A stretch of 64,000 nucleotides of DNA from Streptantibioticus parmotrematis (GTDB taxonomy: Bacteria > Actinomycetota > Actinomycetes > Streptomycetales > Streptomycetaceae). The DNA lies in contig NZ_JAINVZ010000007.1 of assembly GCF_019890615.1 (NCBI RefSeq), forward strand, positions 124,001-188,000, read 5' to 3'. The notes under the pieces were generated by a model, which saw only the letters and a program-made list of their open reading frames with translations, was not told where the DNA came from and did not search any database. Of the stretch, positions 24,920-35,412 are shown in pieces. The position numbers were made by a program, and so were the translations under genes. How positions within the stretch are numbered: the stretch's first letter is position 1; the number at the start of each line of letters is the position of its first letter.

Positions 24920-26557
24920 GTGACCGCACCTTCCGCCGCCGAGCCCGAGCCGTCCTACGCCAGTGGAACGGGCACCACCCCGCTGCTCGGCGACACCATC
25001 GGCCGCAACCTCGCCCGGGCCGTGGCCGCCCACCCGGACCGCGAGGCCCTCGTCGACGTGCCCGGCGGCAGGCGGTGGACCTACGCGGAGTTCGGGCGCG
25101 ACGTGGACGAGCTGGCCCGGGCGCTGCTGGCGCGGGGGATCGGCACCGGCGACCGGGTCGGCATCTGGGCGGTCAACTGCCCCGAATGGGTGCTCACCCA
25201 GTACGCCACCGCCCGCATCGGTGCCGTCATGGTCAACATCAACCCGGCCTACCGCACCCACGAACTGGCCTTCGTGCTCCGGCAGTCCGGAGTGCGGCTG
25301 CTGATCGCCTCGACCGCCCACAAGACCAGCGACTACCGCGCCATGGCCGCCGAAGTACGCGCCGACTGCCCCGAGTTGCGCGACGTGGTGCACATCGGCG
25401 ACCCCTCGTGGGAGGAGCTGGTGGCGGACGCCCGGCGGACGGACGCGGAACGACTCGAAGCCGTCGCCGCCGGCCTCAGCTGCGACGACCCGGTGAACAT
25501 CCAGTACACCTCCGGCACCACCGGCTTCCCCAAGGGCGCCACGCTCTCCCACCACAACATCCTCAACAACGGTTACTTCGTGGGGGAGTTGGTCGCCTAC
25601 ACCGAGCAGGACCGGGTCTGCCTGCCGGTGCCCTTCTACCACTGCTTCGGCATGGTGATGGGAAACCTCGGCGTCACCACGCACGGCGCCTGCATCGTGA
25701 TCCCGGCGCCCTCGTTCGACCCGGCGGCGACCCTGCGCGCGGTCCAGGACGAACGGTGCACCTCGCTGTACGGGGTGCCGACGATGTTCATCGCCGAACT
25801 CGACCACCCCGACTTCGCCTCGTACGACCTGTCCACGCTGCGCACCGGCATCATGGCGGGCTCGCCGTGCCCGGTGGAGGTGATGAAACGGGTGGTGGAC
25901 CGGATGCACATGGTCGAGGTCGCCATCTGCTACGGCATGACCGAGACCTCACCGGTCTCCACCCAGACCCGCCGCGACGACGACCTGGAACGCCGCACCG
26001 AGACGGTCGGCCGGGTGCTGCCGCACCTGGAGGTGAAGGTCGTCGACCCGGCCACCGGCGTCACCGTCCCGCGCGGCGAACCCGGCGAACTGTGCACCCG
26101 CGGCTACTCGGTCATGCTCGGCTACTGGGACGAGTCCGAGCGCACCGCCGAGGTGATCGACGCGGGCCGCTGGATGCACACCGGCGACCTCGCGGTGATG
26201 CGCGAGGACGGCTACCTGGCGATCGTCGGCCGCATCAAGGACATGATCATCAGGGGCGGCGAGAACGTCTACCCGCGCGAGATCGAGGAGTTCCTCTACA
26301 CCCACCCGAAGATCGCCGACGTGCAGGTGGTCGGTGTCCCCGACGAGCGCTACGGCGAGGAGATCGTCGCCTGCGTCATCCCGCGCGACCCCGCCGACCC
26401 GCTGACGGCGGAGGAACTGGCCGCGTTCTGCGACGGCAGGCTGGCCCACTACAAGATCCCGCGCCGGCTGCGGCTGGTGGACGCCTTCCCGATGACGGTC
26501 AGCGGCAAGGTCCGCAAGGTGGAACTGCGCGAGGCGGCGGCGCGCGAGAAGGCCTGA
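24920..26557 (+). CDS. fadD: Acyl-CoA synthetase (AMP-binding, FadD-like)
   Basis: Activates a fatty or other carboxylic acid to the acyl-CoA through an acyl-adenylate, 545 aa. ANL-family motifs: P-loop [16 protein letters not shown], the gate/aromatic motif YGMTETSP, the ATP-ribose Asp in WMHTGDLAV, the hinge [18 protein letters not shown], and the catalytic Lys in [10 protein letters not shown]. All are intact. The GTG at 24920 has GGAGG 5 nt upstream. In-frame ATG at 24908 overlaps that site and is less likely. It is divergent from the LuxR/GAF regulator, its probable controller. Chain-length preference cannot be read from sequence. Confidence 0.92.
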   Translation: MTAPSAAEPEPSYASGTGTTPLLGDTIGRNLARAVAAHPDREALVDVPGGRRWTYAEFGRDVDELARALLARGIGTGDRVGIWAVNCPEWVLTQYATARIGAVMVNINPAYRTHELAFVLRQSGVRLLIASTAHKTSDYRAMAAEVRADCPELRDVVHIGDPSWEELVADARRTDAERLEAVAAGLSCDDPVNIQYTSGTTGFPKGATLSHHNILNNGYFVGELVAYTEQDRVCLPVPFYHCFGMVMGNLGVTTHGACIVIPAPSFDPAATLRAVQDERCTSLYGVPTMFIAELDHPDFASYDLSTLRTGIMAGSPCPVEVMKRVVDRMHMVEVAICYGMTETSPVSTQTRRDDDLERRTETVGRVLPHLEVKVVDPATGVTVPRGEPGELCTRGYSVMLGYWDESERTAEVIDAGRWMHTGDLAVMREDGYLAIVGRIKDMIIRGGENVYPREIEEFLYTHPKIADVQVVGVPDERYGEEIVACVIPRDPADPLTAEELAAFCDGRLAHYKIPRRLRLVDAFPMTVSGKVRKVELREAAAREKA

Positions 26558-26664
26558 GACGCGGGGTCCCCACTGGGCGGGCCGCCCGCTGAGCGGGGTG
26601 CCCACTTATGGGTGAATCAGGAGGAAGGCCCTGTTCCCACCCCGTATGGGATCGTTACGTTGGT

Positions 26665-26699
26665 CGTGCCCGCGGTACCCGACCCTTCCCGCGGGCACG
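26665..26699. repeat. 11-bp inverted repeat upstream of the ricin-fold gene
   Basis: CGTGCCCGCGG and CCGCGGGCACG, separated by 13 nt, end 24 nt before the ATG. It could be an operator or a 5'-UTR stem. The inner GTGCCCGCG arm also occurs as a dyad at 920-949. Confidence 0.55.
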
Positions 26700-26723
26700 G
26701 TCGCACGATCTCTGGGGGAATTC

Positions 26724-27290
26724 ATGCGCCTGTCATGGCGTCAGTCACGCCTTCCGCGCTCGTCTCGTCCGCTGCGCACTCCACGTCTCGCGGTGGCCGC
26801 CGTCGCCGCCTTCGGGCTCGCGGGCCTCGCCGTGCCGGGTGCCGCGTCCGGCGCCGCGCGCGGGCCCGCCGCCTTCGCGCCGGAGGGCGGCATCGTCCAG
26901 GACGGCACGTACGTCCTGGTCAACGCCTCCACCGGGCGCTGTCTCGACGACAGCGTCGCGTACGGGCTGCGGACCTTCGTCTGCAACAACCAGAGCTTCC
27001 AGCAATGGCGCCTGCACGGCCTCAACGAGGCGGGCACGCTGTGGACGCTCACCAACCTCAACACCCACCGCTGCGTGGACGACAGCGTCGCCTACCACCT
27101 GCGCTCGTTCGGCTGCAACAACCAGGCCTTCCAGCGCTTCTGGGTCGGCGCGGACTCGCGCACCGGGACACCGATCGCGTGGTTCCAGAACCAGACCACC
27201 ACCGGTTGTATGAACGACGATCCGCGCGTCGGCCTCCAGTCGGCCGGGTGCGACGGCCGCAACACCGAGAAGTGGGAGCTGGAGCACTGA
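26724..27290 (+). CDS. Secreted ricin-type beta-trefoil (RICIN) protein
   Basis: Exported single-domain lectin-like protein, 188 aa. The N-terminus is strongly basic (first 25 aa), then a hydrophobic core and AxA-type cleavage near 42-46, giving a mature protein of about 143 aa. Three trefoil repeats are visible: GRCLDDSVAYGLRTFVCN then FQQW; HRCVDDSVAYHLRSFGCN then FQRF; GCMNDDPRVGLQSAGC then EKW. Each has the paired Cys and a QxW-like end. The second QxW is degraded to QRF. No catalytic domain is attached. The ATG has a GGGGGAA site. Ligand unknown. A strong terminator follows. Confidence 0.82.
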   Translation: MRLSWRQSRLPRSSRPLRTPRLAVAAVAAFGLAGLAVPGAASGAARGPAAFAPEGGIVQDGTYVLVNASTGRCLDDSVAYGLRTFVCNNQSFQQWRLHGLNEAGTLWTLTNLNTHRCVDDSVAYHLRSFGCNNQAFQRFWVGADSRTGTPIAWFQNQTTTGCMNDDPRVGLQSAGCDGRNTEKWELEH

Positions 27291-27323
27291 GCGGATCCTG
27301 ATCCGATGAGCTGACGACGGTCC

Positions 27324-27384
27324 CGACGACGGCCGGTCGACGTGGGCGCCCCTCCGGGCGGCCCGCTTCGACCGGCCGTCGTCG
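27324..27384. terminator. Strong hairpin after the ricin-fold gene
   Basis: Perfect 17-bp arms CGACGACGGCCGGTCGA and TCGACCGGCCGTCGTCG with a 27-nt loop. It insulates the gcl promoter that begins at 27397. Confidence 0.75.
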
Positions 27385-27396
27385 TGTCGTCGCGTC

Positions 27397-27426
27397 TTGA
27401 CGTCCTTCCCGGCCCGCCCGTAGATT
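27397..27426 (+). promoter_or_regulatory. gcl promoter (TTGACG-N18-TAGATT)
   Basis: Textbook Streptomyces vegetative promoter: TTGACG (27397-27402), 18-bp spacer, TAGATT (27421-27426). The predicted start near 27433 falls inside the first of the two repressor boxes at 27429-27464. Confidence 0.8.
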
Positions 27427-27428
27427 CA

Positions 27429-27464
27429 TTCCATAAAGTAGAAACGCTATTCCGTATGGCGGAA
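27429..27464. promoter_or_regulatory. Paired 15-bp boxes, probable AllR operator of gcl
   Basis: TTCCATAAAGTAGAA (27429-27443) and TTCCGTATGGCGGAA (27450-27464), start to start 21 bp. They match the dyad TTCYRY-N3-RYGGAA found in the same 21-bp pairing at hyi, aceB and allR/allB. They cover the expected transcription start, which suits repression. Confidence 0.8.
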
Positions 27465-27510
27465 GTTGGGCGCTTCGTCACGGCAGGCGTGGTCGACACG
27501 GGAGGGCTCA

Positions 27511-29292
<1,782 letters not shown>

Positions 29293-29364
29293 GCGGGGGC
29301 CGCGACCCCATCGTGTGATCCCGCCGTGTGGACCTGGGGGTGGTTCCGGAACCGCACGGCGTCA

Positions 29365-29401
29365 GGAGGGCGTGCCGTCACCTGACGACGGCACGCCCTC
29401 C
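29365..29401. terminator. Bidirectional hairpin terminator after gcl
   Basis: Perfect 15-bp arms GGAGGGCGTGCCGTC and GACGGCACGCCCTCC with a 7-nt loop, between the converging gcl and TetR genes. Confidence 0.8.
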
Positions 29402-29439
29402 GGCATGCCCGGCCCGGCCGGGCGCGTCCTCCGGCGCCC

Positions 29440-30099
29440 TCAGCCGTCCGCCTCTCCGTGCCCCTTCGGCCGTCCGTCCTCCGCCAGCGCCCGTACCAGC
29501 CCCCGCAGGTCCTCCAGGTCCGCCTCGAACTCGGCGTCCCAGTCCACGGGTTCGTCCAGATGCCGCGCCAGCCGGGCGTGCGCGGGCAGCGTGCCCTCCG
29601 GCAGCTGTCCGCGTCGCGCGCGCGGATCGAGGTCACCGGGACCGAAGCGGCCCCCCGCCTCCGACGCCGCGTACCCGATCACGAAGGTGCTCAACAGCCG
29701 CTCGAGGCGCGGCACATGGCGCTCCGGGACGCCCGCGTCCAGCAGCGCGGTGTAGACGCCGTCGACGGTCCGCACGCCGTCCGGTGTGACGGACGGCCGC
29801 GCGAACAGCAGCGCCGCCGCCCACGGGTGGCGTCGGCCCAGGCCACGCGCCGCGTGCGCGAAGTGCCGCATCCGCTCGTCCCACGGCAGCCCCTCGCCGC
29901 CGACCGCCGGGGCGAGTTCGCCCAGCAGCCGTCCCACCATGCCGTCCAGCAGCGCGGCCTTGCTCCCCACGTGCGGGTAGAGCGCCATCGGCGTCACGCC
30001 GACCCGTTCCGCGACCGCGCGCATCGAGACCGCGTTCAGCCCCTTCTCGTCGGCGATCGCCAGCCCCGCGTCCAGGATCTCTTCTCGTCGTGCGCTCAT
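29440..30099 (-). CDS. TetR-family repressor (TetR_C class) of the ABC exporter
   Basis: Regulator of 219 aa. The HTH (about 5-50) has REEILDAGLAIADEKGLNAV, VTPMALYPHVGSKAALLDGM. The helical C-terminal ligand pocket resembles the TetR_C family (ERMRHFAHAARGLGRRHPWA). The ATG at 30099 lies right at an AT-rich operator-like region with repeated GTAGATC. It is divergent from an ABC-2 exporter pair, the usual arrangement for drug-efflux control. The inducer is unknown. Confidence 0.88.
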   Translation of the reverse strand: MSARREEILDAGLAIADEKGLNAVSMRAVAERVGVTPMALYPHVGSKAALLDGMVGRLLGELAPAVGGEGLPWDERMRHFAHAARGLGRRHPWAAALLFARPSVTPDGVRTVDGVYTALLDAGVPERHVPRLERLLSTFVIGYAASEAGGRFGPGDLDPRARRGQLPEGTLPAHARLARHLDEPVDWDAEFEADLEDLRGLVRALAEDGRPKGHGEADG

Positions 30100-30110
30100 G
30101 TCTGTACACT

Positions 30111-30132
30111 GTAGATCTATACGACGTAGATC
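30111..30132. promoter_or_regulatory. Repeated GTAGATC site between TetR and ABC genes
   Basis: GTAGATC occurs at 30111-30117 and 30126-30132, 15 bp apart, in a locally AT-rich stretch. The first copy is part of the palindrome TAGATCTA. It lies 12 nt from the TetR ATG and about 50 nt from the ABC ATG, fitting an operator for both. Confidence 0.55.
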
Positions 30133-30183
30133 ATTTAGGTCGCGGGTGCCGGGCCCGGCGGCACGAACGGCAGGGGGACAGCG

Positions 30184-31104
30184 ATGCTGGAGACGGAAGG
30201 GCTGGTCAAGCGGTACGGCACCGCGACCGCCCTGGACGGGTTCGGCCTGACCGTGGCGCCCGGCGAGGTGGCCGGGCTGATCGGGCACAACGGCGCGGGC
30301 AAGACCACCTTCGTGGAGGTCGTCGCCGGACTGGCGCGGCCGGACGCCGGCCGGGTCGTGATCGGCGGGACGGACGCCCGGCGCGCCCCGCGCGAGGCCC
30401 GGCGGCTGCTCGGCGTAGCCCCGCAGGAACTCGCGCTGTACGGCAACGCCACCGTGCGGGAGAACCTGCGGCTGTTCGGCGCTCTCGCCGGACTGCGGCG
30501 TACCGCGCTGGCCCGTGCCGTCGACCGCGTCGCGGAGGAACTGCGGCTGACCGACGTGCTCGACCGCCCGGCCGGGCTGCTCTCCGGCGGCCAGCGGCGG
30601 CGTACCCAGGCGGGCACCGCGCTGGTCGGCGAACCCGCGCTGCTCCTGCTGGACGAGCCGACCGCGGGCGCCGACCCGGACACCCGCGCCGCGCTGCTGG
30701 CCGCCGTGCGCGCCCGGGCCGCCGCGGGTGCCGCCGTCGTCTACACCACGCACTACCTGCCCGAACTCGACGAATTGGGCGCGACGTTGGCGGTGGCCAG
30801 GGGCGGCCGGATCATCGCCCGGGGCACCCGGCGCGAACTGCTCGACGGGCTGCCGGGCGAGGTGCGGATGAGCCCGGGGGAGAGCACCGACCTGCTGCGG
30901 CTGCCGCCCGCCGTGCGGGCCCGGGCCTGCCGCGAGGCCGGCGAACTGCGCGTCACCAGCGCCGATCCGCCCGCCGTGCTCGCCGCGGGCTACGCGCCCA
31001 CCTCGGTGGACGTCCGCAGGCCGGGCCTGGACGACCTCTACCGCTCGCTCGCCTCCCGAGAGGCGAACGCCGACACGGAAGGAGGCCGTCATGCCGCGGC
31101 CTGA
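30184..31104 (+). CDS. ABC-2 type transporter, ATP-binding protein
   Basis: ATPase of an exporter, 306 aa. Walker A GHNGAGKTT, Q-loop VAPQELALYGN, signature LSGGQRRR, Walker B LLLLDEPTAGADP and H-loop TTHYLPE are intact. The C-terminal 80 residues are an extension typical of DrrA/CcmA-like drug exporters. The last 14 nt overlap the permease ATG. With the divergent TetR regulator it forms an efflux locus for an unknown compound. Confidence 0.93.
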   Translation: MLETEGLVKRYGTATALDGFGLTVAPGEVAGLIGHNGAGKTTFVEVVAGLARPDAGRVVIGGTDARRAPREARRLLGVAPQELALYGNATVRENLRLFGALAGLRRTALARAVDRVAEELRLTDVLDRPAGLLSGGQRRRTQAGTALVGEPALLLLDEPTAGADPDTRAALLAAVRARAAAGAAVVYTTHYLPELDELGATLAVARGGRIIARGTRRELLDGLPGEVRMSPGESTDLLRLPPAVRARACREAGELRVTSADPPAVLAAGYAPTSVDVRRPGLDDLYRSLASREANADTEGGRHAAA

Positions 31105-31852
31105 GTCAGCCGGGCGGGTGCGCGCCCTCGTACGCCACAACACCACCCTGCTGCTGCGCGAACCCGGGCCGCTGGCCAGCCGGATGATCCTGCCGCTGGT
31201 CTTCGTCACGCTGCTGCGCCCGTTGTACGAGGCGGCGCAGGGCGCGCGCGAGGGGACCACGCAGGCGGTGACCGGCACGCTGGTGACGTTCTCGCTGCTG
31301 GCGCTGAGCATCGCGGGCGGCTCGGTGCTGTCGGAACGCGTCGGGCACACCTGGGAGCGGCTGCGCACGACCGCCGCGCATCCGCTGGAACTGCTGACGG
31401 GCAAGGCGGTCCCGGTGCTCGGCGCGATGCTCGCGCAGCAGGTCGTGGTCGTCGGCTTCGGCGTGCTGGTCCTGGGCATGCCGCTGGGGCATCCGGGACT
31501 GCTCGCCCTCGTGCTGCTCGCGTGGACCGGCACGCTGCTGGCGCTGGGCACGATGGCGGGCGTACTGGTGCGCAGCCAGGGGGAGTTGTCGGCCGCGTAC
31601 GACATCGGCGGCATGCTGCTCAGCAGCCTCGGCGGCGCGCTGGTGCCGCTCGCGTCGATGCCGGGCTGGGTGCGGCACCTGGCGCCCGCGTCGCCCGGCT
31701 ACTGGGCGGTGTCCGCGCTGCACGCGGCACTCGGCGGCGACGCGGGGCGGACGGCGGTGTGCTGTGCGGCACTCGGCGCCTTCGCCTGCGCGGCGGGCAC
31801 GGCGGCGGCGATCCGGGTGGGCCGGGGCTGGGGACGCTCGGCCACGCTGTGA
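31091..31852 (+). CDS. ABC-2 type transporter, permease
   Basis: Membrane partner of the preceding ATPase, 253 aa with about six hydrophobic segments. ABC2 motifs include SRMILPLVFVTLLRPLY at the first helix, SVLSERVGHTWERLRTT (coupling region), and GGALVPLASMPGWVRHLAPASPGYW before the last helix. The start overlaps the ATPase gene by 14 nt, with GGAGG (31081-31085) 5 nt upstream. Its last 154 nt overlap the 3' end of the convergent membrane-protein gene. Confidence 0.92.
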   Translation: MPRPESAGRVRALVRHNTTLLLREPGPLASRMILPLVFVTLLRPLYEAAQGAREGTTQAVTGTLVTFSLLALSIAGGSVLSERVGHTWERLRTTAAHPLELLTGKAVPVLGAMLAQQVVVVGFGVLVLGMPLGHPGLLALVLLAWTGTLLALGTMAGVLVRSQGELSAAYDIGGMLLSSLGGALVPLASMPGWVRHLAPASPGYWAVSALHAALGGDAGRTAVCCAALGAFACAAGTAAAIRVGRGWGRSATL

Positions 31853-32643
31853 CGCGACGAGGCGGCGCCGCGGGTCACCGCGACGCGGGCCGTCCCCGCC
31901 TGGGTCAGCGCCGCCGCCGTCACCGCCACGGCGAACGCGAGTGCCGCGTCCACCTCGCGCAGCAGCACCGCCAGCGTGCCGAAGCAGACCAGGAACGCGT
32001 ACTCGGCGCGCACCACACCACGCAGGAACGCGCGGACGGCCACCGCTCCCGCGACGCGGTGGGTGTGCACGGCCTGCGCGACCACCAGCACCGGGAACGG
32101 CGACAGCAATCCCGCCCCGCGTGCCCCGAGCGGGCCGCTGACCGCGCAGACCACGACCACCCACCCGGTGACCACCAGCATCCGCGTCCGCAGGCCGCCC
32201 CGCCCGGAGCCGGGCCCGGCGCCGCTGCCGTGGTCGCCCCCGGCGGCCTCGCGCGGCCACCCCCACGTCACCGCCGCCAGCGCCAGCGCTCCCGCCGCGC
32301 CCGCGCCCGTGATCCCGGGACGCCACACGTCCAAGGCCACCGCCCCCATCGCGAAAGCACCGCCCGCGCAGGCCAACGCACCGGCCTGGCCCAGGCGTCG
32401 GGCGACCCGGGCGTACGTCCAGCACAGCAGGCAGACGGCCCCCGCGCCGCCCAGCGTGGCGGTGGCGGCCCGCGCGGCGTAGGCGCTGCCGTGGGAGAGC
32501 GCGGTGAACAGGGTGATCGGCACCGAGGTGACCGGCAACCCGGCCAGCAGCCCGCCGACGGCGGGACCGAAGCGGCGCTGGACGAGGGAGATCACGGCGA
32601 GCAGGACGGGCGGAAGGGCGCACTGGGCGAGCAGAACGGGCAT
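31699..32643 (-). CDS. Polytopic membrane protein, function unknown
   Basis: Protein of 314 aa with about eight or nine hydrophobic segments from residue 3 onward (VLLAQCALPPVLLAVISLVQ; the charged loop QRRFGPAVGGLLAGLPVTSV). Long small-residue-rich helices are split by a Gly/Ser linker near residue 150. The last 55 residues are polar, repetitive and antisense to the ABC permease gene, so they may be a recent extension by stop-codon loss. The ATG at 32643 is chosen because it starts at the first membrane helix. The Lrp/AsnC regulator is divergent with 84 bp between, suggesting control of this protein. I do not recognise the family. Confidence 0.65.
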   Translation of the reverse strand: MPVLLAQCALPPVLLAVISLVQRRFGPAVGGLLAGLPVTSVPITLFTALSHGSAYAARAATATLGGAGAVCLLCWTYARVARRLGQAGALACAGGAFAMGAVALDVWRPGITGAGAAGALALAAVTWGWPREAAGGDHGSGAGPGSGRGGLRTRMLVVTGWVVVVCAVSGPLGARGAGLLSPFPVLVVAQAVHTHRVAGAVAVRAFLRGVVRAEYAFLVCFGTLAVLLREVDAALAFAVAVTAAALTQAGTARVAVTRGAASSRHSVAERPQPRPTRIAAAVPAAQAKAPSAAQHTAVRPASPPSAACSADTAQ

Positions 32644-32727
32644 GCCCCGACCCTGCCGCCGATTCCGCCGCGTCGGACGCGGACCTCGCGGCGGAAACGG
32701 CGTCCGTGCTGTGGGATTCTCGGTCAC

Positions 32728-33216
32728 ATGGCTGATTCACCGAGAAGGACGCGGTCGGCTCCGAACGCGGTCGTCGCGCTCGACCGGATCGACCGGCAGA
32801 TCCTCTCCGTGCTGGTGCGCGACGGACGGGCGACCTACCTCGACGTCGCCCGCCAGGTGCGGCTGTCCGCCAACGCGGTCGCCGACCGGGTGCGGCGGAT
32901 GCGCTCGCAGGGGGTGATCCGCGGCTACCGGGCGGACCTCGACCTCGCGGTGACCGGGCGCGCGCTGGTGGCGCTGACCGACGTGCGGCTGCGCGACGGC
33001 GTGGAGGGCCGGGGCTTCGAGGCGGGCCTCGCCGGACTGCCGCAGATCGTCTGGGCCGCCCACACCACCGGCGAGTACGACTACCAGCTCCGCGTCGCCT
33101 GCACCGGCACCGCGGAACTGGAACAGGTCGTCGAGACCCTCAAACGCGACCACGGCGTACGGGAGTTGCGCAGCCGCATCGTGCTGCGGGAGATCGACCT
33201 CGACCCGCTGCCGTGA
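32728..33216 (+). CDS. Lrp/AsnC-family transcriptional regulator
   Basis: Feast/famine regulator, 162 aa. The N-terminal HTH (about 17-65) has ALDRIDRQILSVLVRDGRAT and LSANAVADRVRRMRSQGVIRGY. The C-terminal RAM domain (about 80-150) has VWAAHTTGEYDYQLRVACTG, the usual ligand-binding strand-turn. Such regulators bind amino acids or related small molecules. It is divergent from the polytopic membrane protein, which is the likely target (possibly an amino-acid exporter, though it lacks LysE or EamA features). It converges on the next TetR gene with 10 nt between. Confidence 0.9.
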   Translation: MADSPRRTRSAPNAVVALDRIDRQILSVLVRDGRATYLDVARQVRLSANAVADRVRRMRSQGVIRGYRADLDLAVTGRALVALTDVRLRDGVEGRGFEAGLAGLPQIVWAAHTTGEYDYQLRVACTGTAELEQVVETLKRDHGVRELRSRIVLREIDLDPLP

Positions 33217-33226
33217 GGCGCGGCAG

Positions 33227-33892
33227 TCAGCCGGGTCCCGGGGCCAGGTAGCGGCGCAGCACCCGCTTGCACTCCGCGATCAGGGCCGGATCGCCGTCCG
33301 GGTCCACACGGAAGGCGAGTTGGAGCACCGCGTCCGCGCACTCCATCGCCACCCGCAACGCCAGCGACGGATCCGCGCCGCCCTCCGGGTCCGCGCCCTC
33401 GCGCGACTCCAGCATGCCGCCGATCAGGGTGCCGAGACGCTGGGCGACCGCCGCGTTGTTGTCCAGCACCGCGTCGAGGATGTGCTGCTCCGCGCGGTTG
33501 CCGGGCGGCCCGACCACCCCGAAGTCCAGCACCCCGAAGCCCGGCACCGCGCGCTTCATCGCGACGAACTCCTCCACCGCGAGGTCGGTCAGCGCGGCCA
33601 CGTGGGCCGGGGCCTCGCACTCGATGCGGCGGGCCAGCCGGGCGAGATAGCGCTCCAGGTTCCGTTCGGCCAGCGCGGCCACCAGGGCGTCCTTGCCGGT
33701 GAAGAACTGGTACAGCGTGCCGATCGGGACCTCGGCGCGCCGGGCCACCTCCCGCGTGGTCAGCGCGCCGTACCCGGACTCCTCCAGCAACCGCGCGCTC
33801 GCGTCGAGGATGCGTTCCAGCCGTTCGGCGCTGCGGCGCTGCACGGGTCTGCGGCGCAGCGGCCCGGACGGTCCCTCGGGTCGTGCGTTCAT
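33227..33892 (-). CDS. TetR-family repressor of the beta-glucosidase/MFS operon
   Basis: Regulator of 221 aa. The HTH spans about 22-68 (RLERILDASARLLEESGYGA, REVARRAEVPIGTLYQFFTG). The long helical C-terminus resembles the TetR_C_17-type pocket and carries no diagnostic residue. The ATG at 33892 lies 45 nt from the perfect dyad CATGAGC-GAT-GCTCATG, which also precedes the divergent GH1 gene. It probably senses a sugar or glycoside and controls the GH1-MFS pair, although LacI-type regulators are more usual for such genes. Confidence 0.88.
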   Translation of the reverse strand: MNARPEGPSGPLRRRPVQRRSAERLERILDASARLLEESGYGALTTREVARRAEVPIGTLYQFFTGKDALVAALAERNLERYLARLARRIECEAPAHVAALTDLAVEEFVAMKRAVPGFGVLDFGVVGPPGNRAEQHILDAVLDNNAAVAQRLGTLIGGMLESREGADPEGGADPSLALRVAMECADAVLQLAFRVDPDGDPALIAECKRVLRRYLAPGPG

Positions 33893-33936
33893 GCGCCCAC
33901 TCTGCCGGATCTGGCGCTCCGGCCGCGAATCATTAT

Positions 33937-33953
33937 CATGAGCGATGCTCATG
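33937..33953. promoter_or_regulatory. TetR operator (CATGAGC-N3-GCTCATG)
   Basis: Perfect 7-3-7 palindrome in an AT-rich patch, 45 nt from the TetR start and 56 nt from the GH1 start. Confidence 0.75.
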
Positions 33954-34008
33954 TTAGCCGGGTGGCCGATTCCGCGCGCCGCCCGCGCCGGTCCGTCGAA
34001 GGGTCGCC

Positions 34009-35412
34009 GTGATGCCGCACGAACCGTCCGCCCCCGCCCCGCAGCCGCACGAGCCCCCGCCCAACCGCCTTCCACCCGGCTTCCGTTGGGGCGTGTCGAC
34101 CTCCGCGTACCAGATCGAGGGCGCCACCACCGAGGACGGCCGGGGCCGCAGCATCTGGGACACCTTCACCGAGCGGCCCGGCGCCGTGCGCGACGGCCAC
34201 ACCGCGGAGAACGCCTGCGACCACTACCACCGCTGGCGCGAGGACGTGGCGCTGCTGGCCGGGCTGGGCGTGGACGCCTACCGCTTCTCCGTGGCCTGGC
34301 CCCGCGTGCAGCCCGGCGGGCGCGGCCCGGCCAACGCCGCCGGGCTGGACTTCTACGACCGGCTCACCGACGCGCTGCTGGCGGCGGGCGTGCGGCCGTT
34401 CCCCACGCTCTACCACTGGGACCTGCCGCAGGAACTGGAGGACGCGGGCGGCTGGCTCACCCGCGACACCGCGCGGCGGTTCGCCGACTACGCGGCGCTG
34501 GTGGCCGACCGGCTCGGCGACCGCGTGCGGGACTGGATCACCCTCAACGAGCCCTTCGTGCACATGGCGTTCGGCTACGCGCTCGGTGTCCACGCCCCCG
34601 GCCGCGCGCTGCTGCTGGACGCGCTGCCCGTCGCCCACCACCAACTCCTCGGCCACGGGCTGGCGTCGGCCTCCTTGCGCGAACGCGGCGGCCGGGTGCA
34701 CCTCGCCAACAACTGCACCCCGGTCACCCCGGCGAGCGACGCGCCGGCCGACCGGAAGGCGGCGGACGCGTACGACACGCTGCACAACCGGCTCTTCAAC
34801 GACCCCTTGATGAACGGCAGTTACCCTGACCTGTCGGCCTACGGCGCGGGCGACGACCTGCGCGGGGCACTGCGCGACGGCGACCTCGACCTCATCGGCG
34901 GCACCCCGCTGGACGGGCTGGGCGTCAACTACTACAACCCGACCCGGGTACGCGCCGCGCCCGCCGGAGCCGGACTGCCCTTCGAGGACGTGCCGATCGA
35001 CGGCGTGCCGCACACCGCGTTCGGCTGGCCGGTCGTGCCCGGAGGACTGCGCGACCTGCTGCTGGGCCTGCGCGAGCGCTACGGCGACCGCCTCCCGCCG
35101 CTGACCGTCACCGAGAACGGCTGCTCGTACGACGACGGGCCCGGCGCGGACGACACCGACCGCATCGGCTACCTCGACGGGCACATCGGCGCGGTGGCGG
35201 ACGCGGTGGCCCGGGGCGTGGACGTGCGGGGCTACTTCACCTGGACGCTGCTGGACAACTTCGAGTGGGCGGAGGGCTACCACCAGCGCTTCGGCCTGGT
35301 CCACGTGGACCACGAAACCCGGACGCGGACCCCCAGGGCGTCCTACGCGTGGTACCGCGACCTGATCGCCGCGCACCGCGCCGGCGCGCGGCCCGACCCC
35401 GCGCGGGCGTGA
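34009..35412 (+). CDS. Beta-glucosidase, glycoside hydrolase family 1
   Basis: Retaining beta-glycosidase, 467 aa, no signal peptide, so it hydrolyses imported beta-glucosides. Conserved GH1 features: FRWGVSTSAYQIEGA at the N-terminus, YRFSVAWPRVQP, the acid/base E181 in TLNEP, NYYNP, the nucleophile E369 in TENG, and WTLLDNFEWAEGY. Starts at GTG 34009 or ATG 34012, with GAAGGG just upstream. Its stop overlaps the MFS start (GTGA). It is co-transcribed with the sugar transporter and controlled by the divergent TetR. Glucosidase versus fucosidase/galactosidase preference is not certain. Confidence 0.94.
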   Translation: MMPHEPSAPAPQPHEPPPNRLPPGFRWGVSTSAYQIEGATTEDGRGRSIWDTFTERPGAVRDGHTAENACDHYHRWREDVALLAGLGVDAYRFSVAWPRVQPGGRGPANAAGLDFYDRLTDALLAAGVRPFPTLYHWDLPQELEDAGGWLTRDTARRFADYAALVADRLGDRVRDWITLNEPFVHMAFGYALGVHAPGRALLLDALPVAHHQLLGHGLASASLRERGGRVHLANNCTPVTPASDAPADRKAADAYDTLHNRLFNDPLMNGSYPDLSAYGAGDDLRGALRDGDLDLIGGTPLDGLGVNYYNPTRVRAAPAGAGLPFEDVPIDGVPHTAFGWPVVPGGLRDLLLGLRERYGDRLPPLTVTENGCSYDDGPGADDTDRIGYLDGHIGAVADAVARGVDVRGYFTWTLLDNFEWAEGYHQRFGLVHVDHETRTRTPRASYAWYRDLIAAHRAGARPDPARA

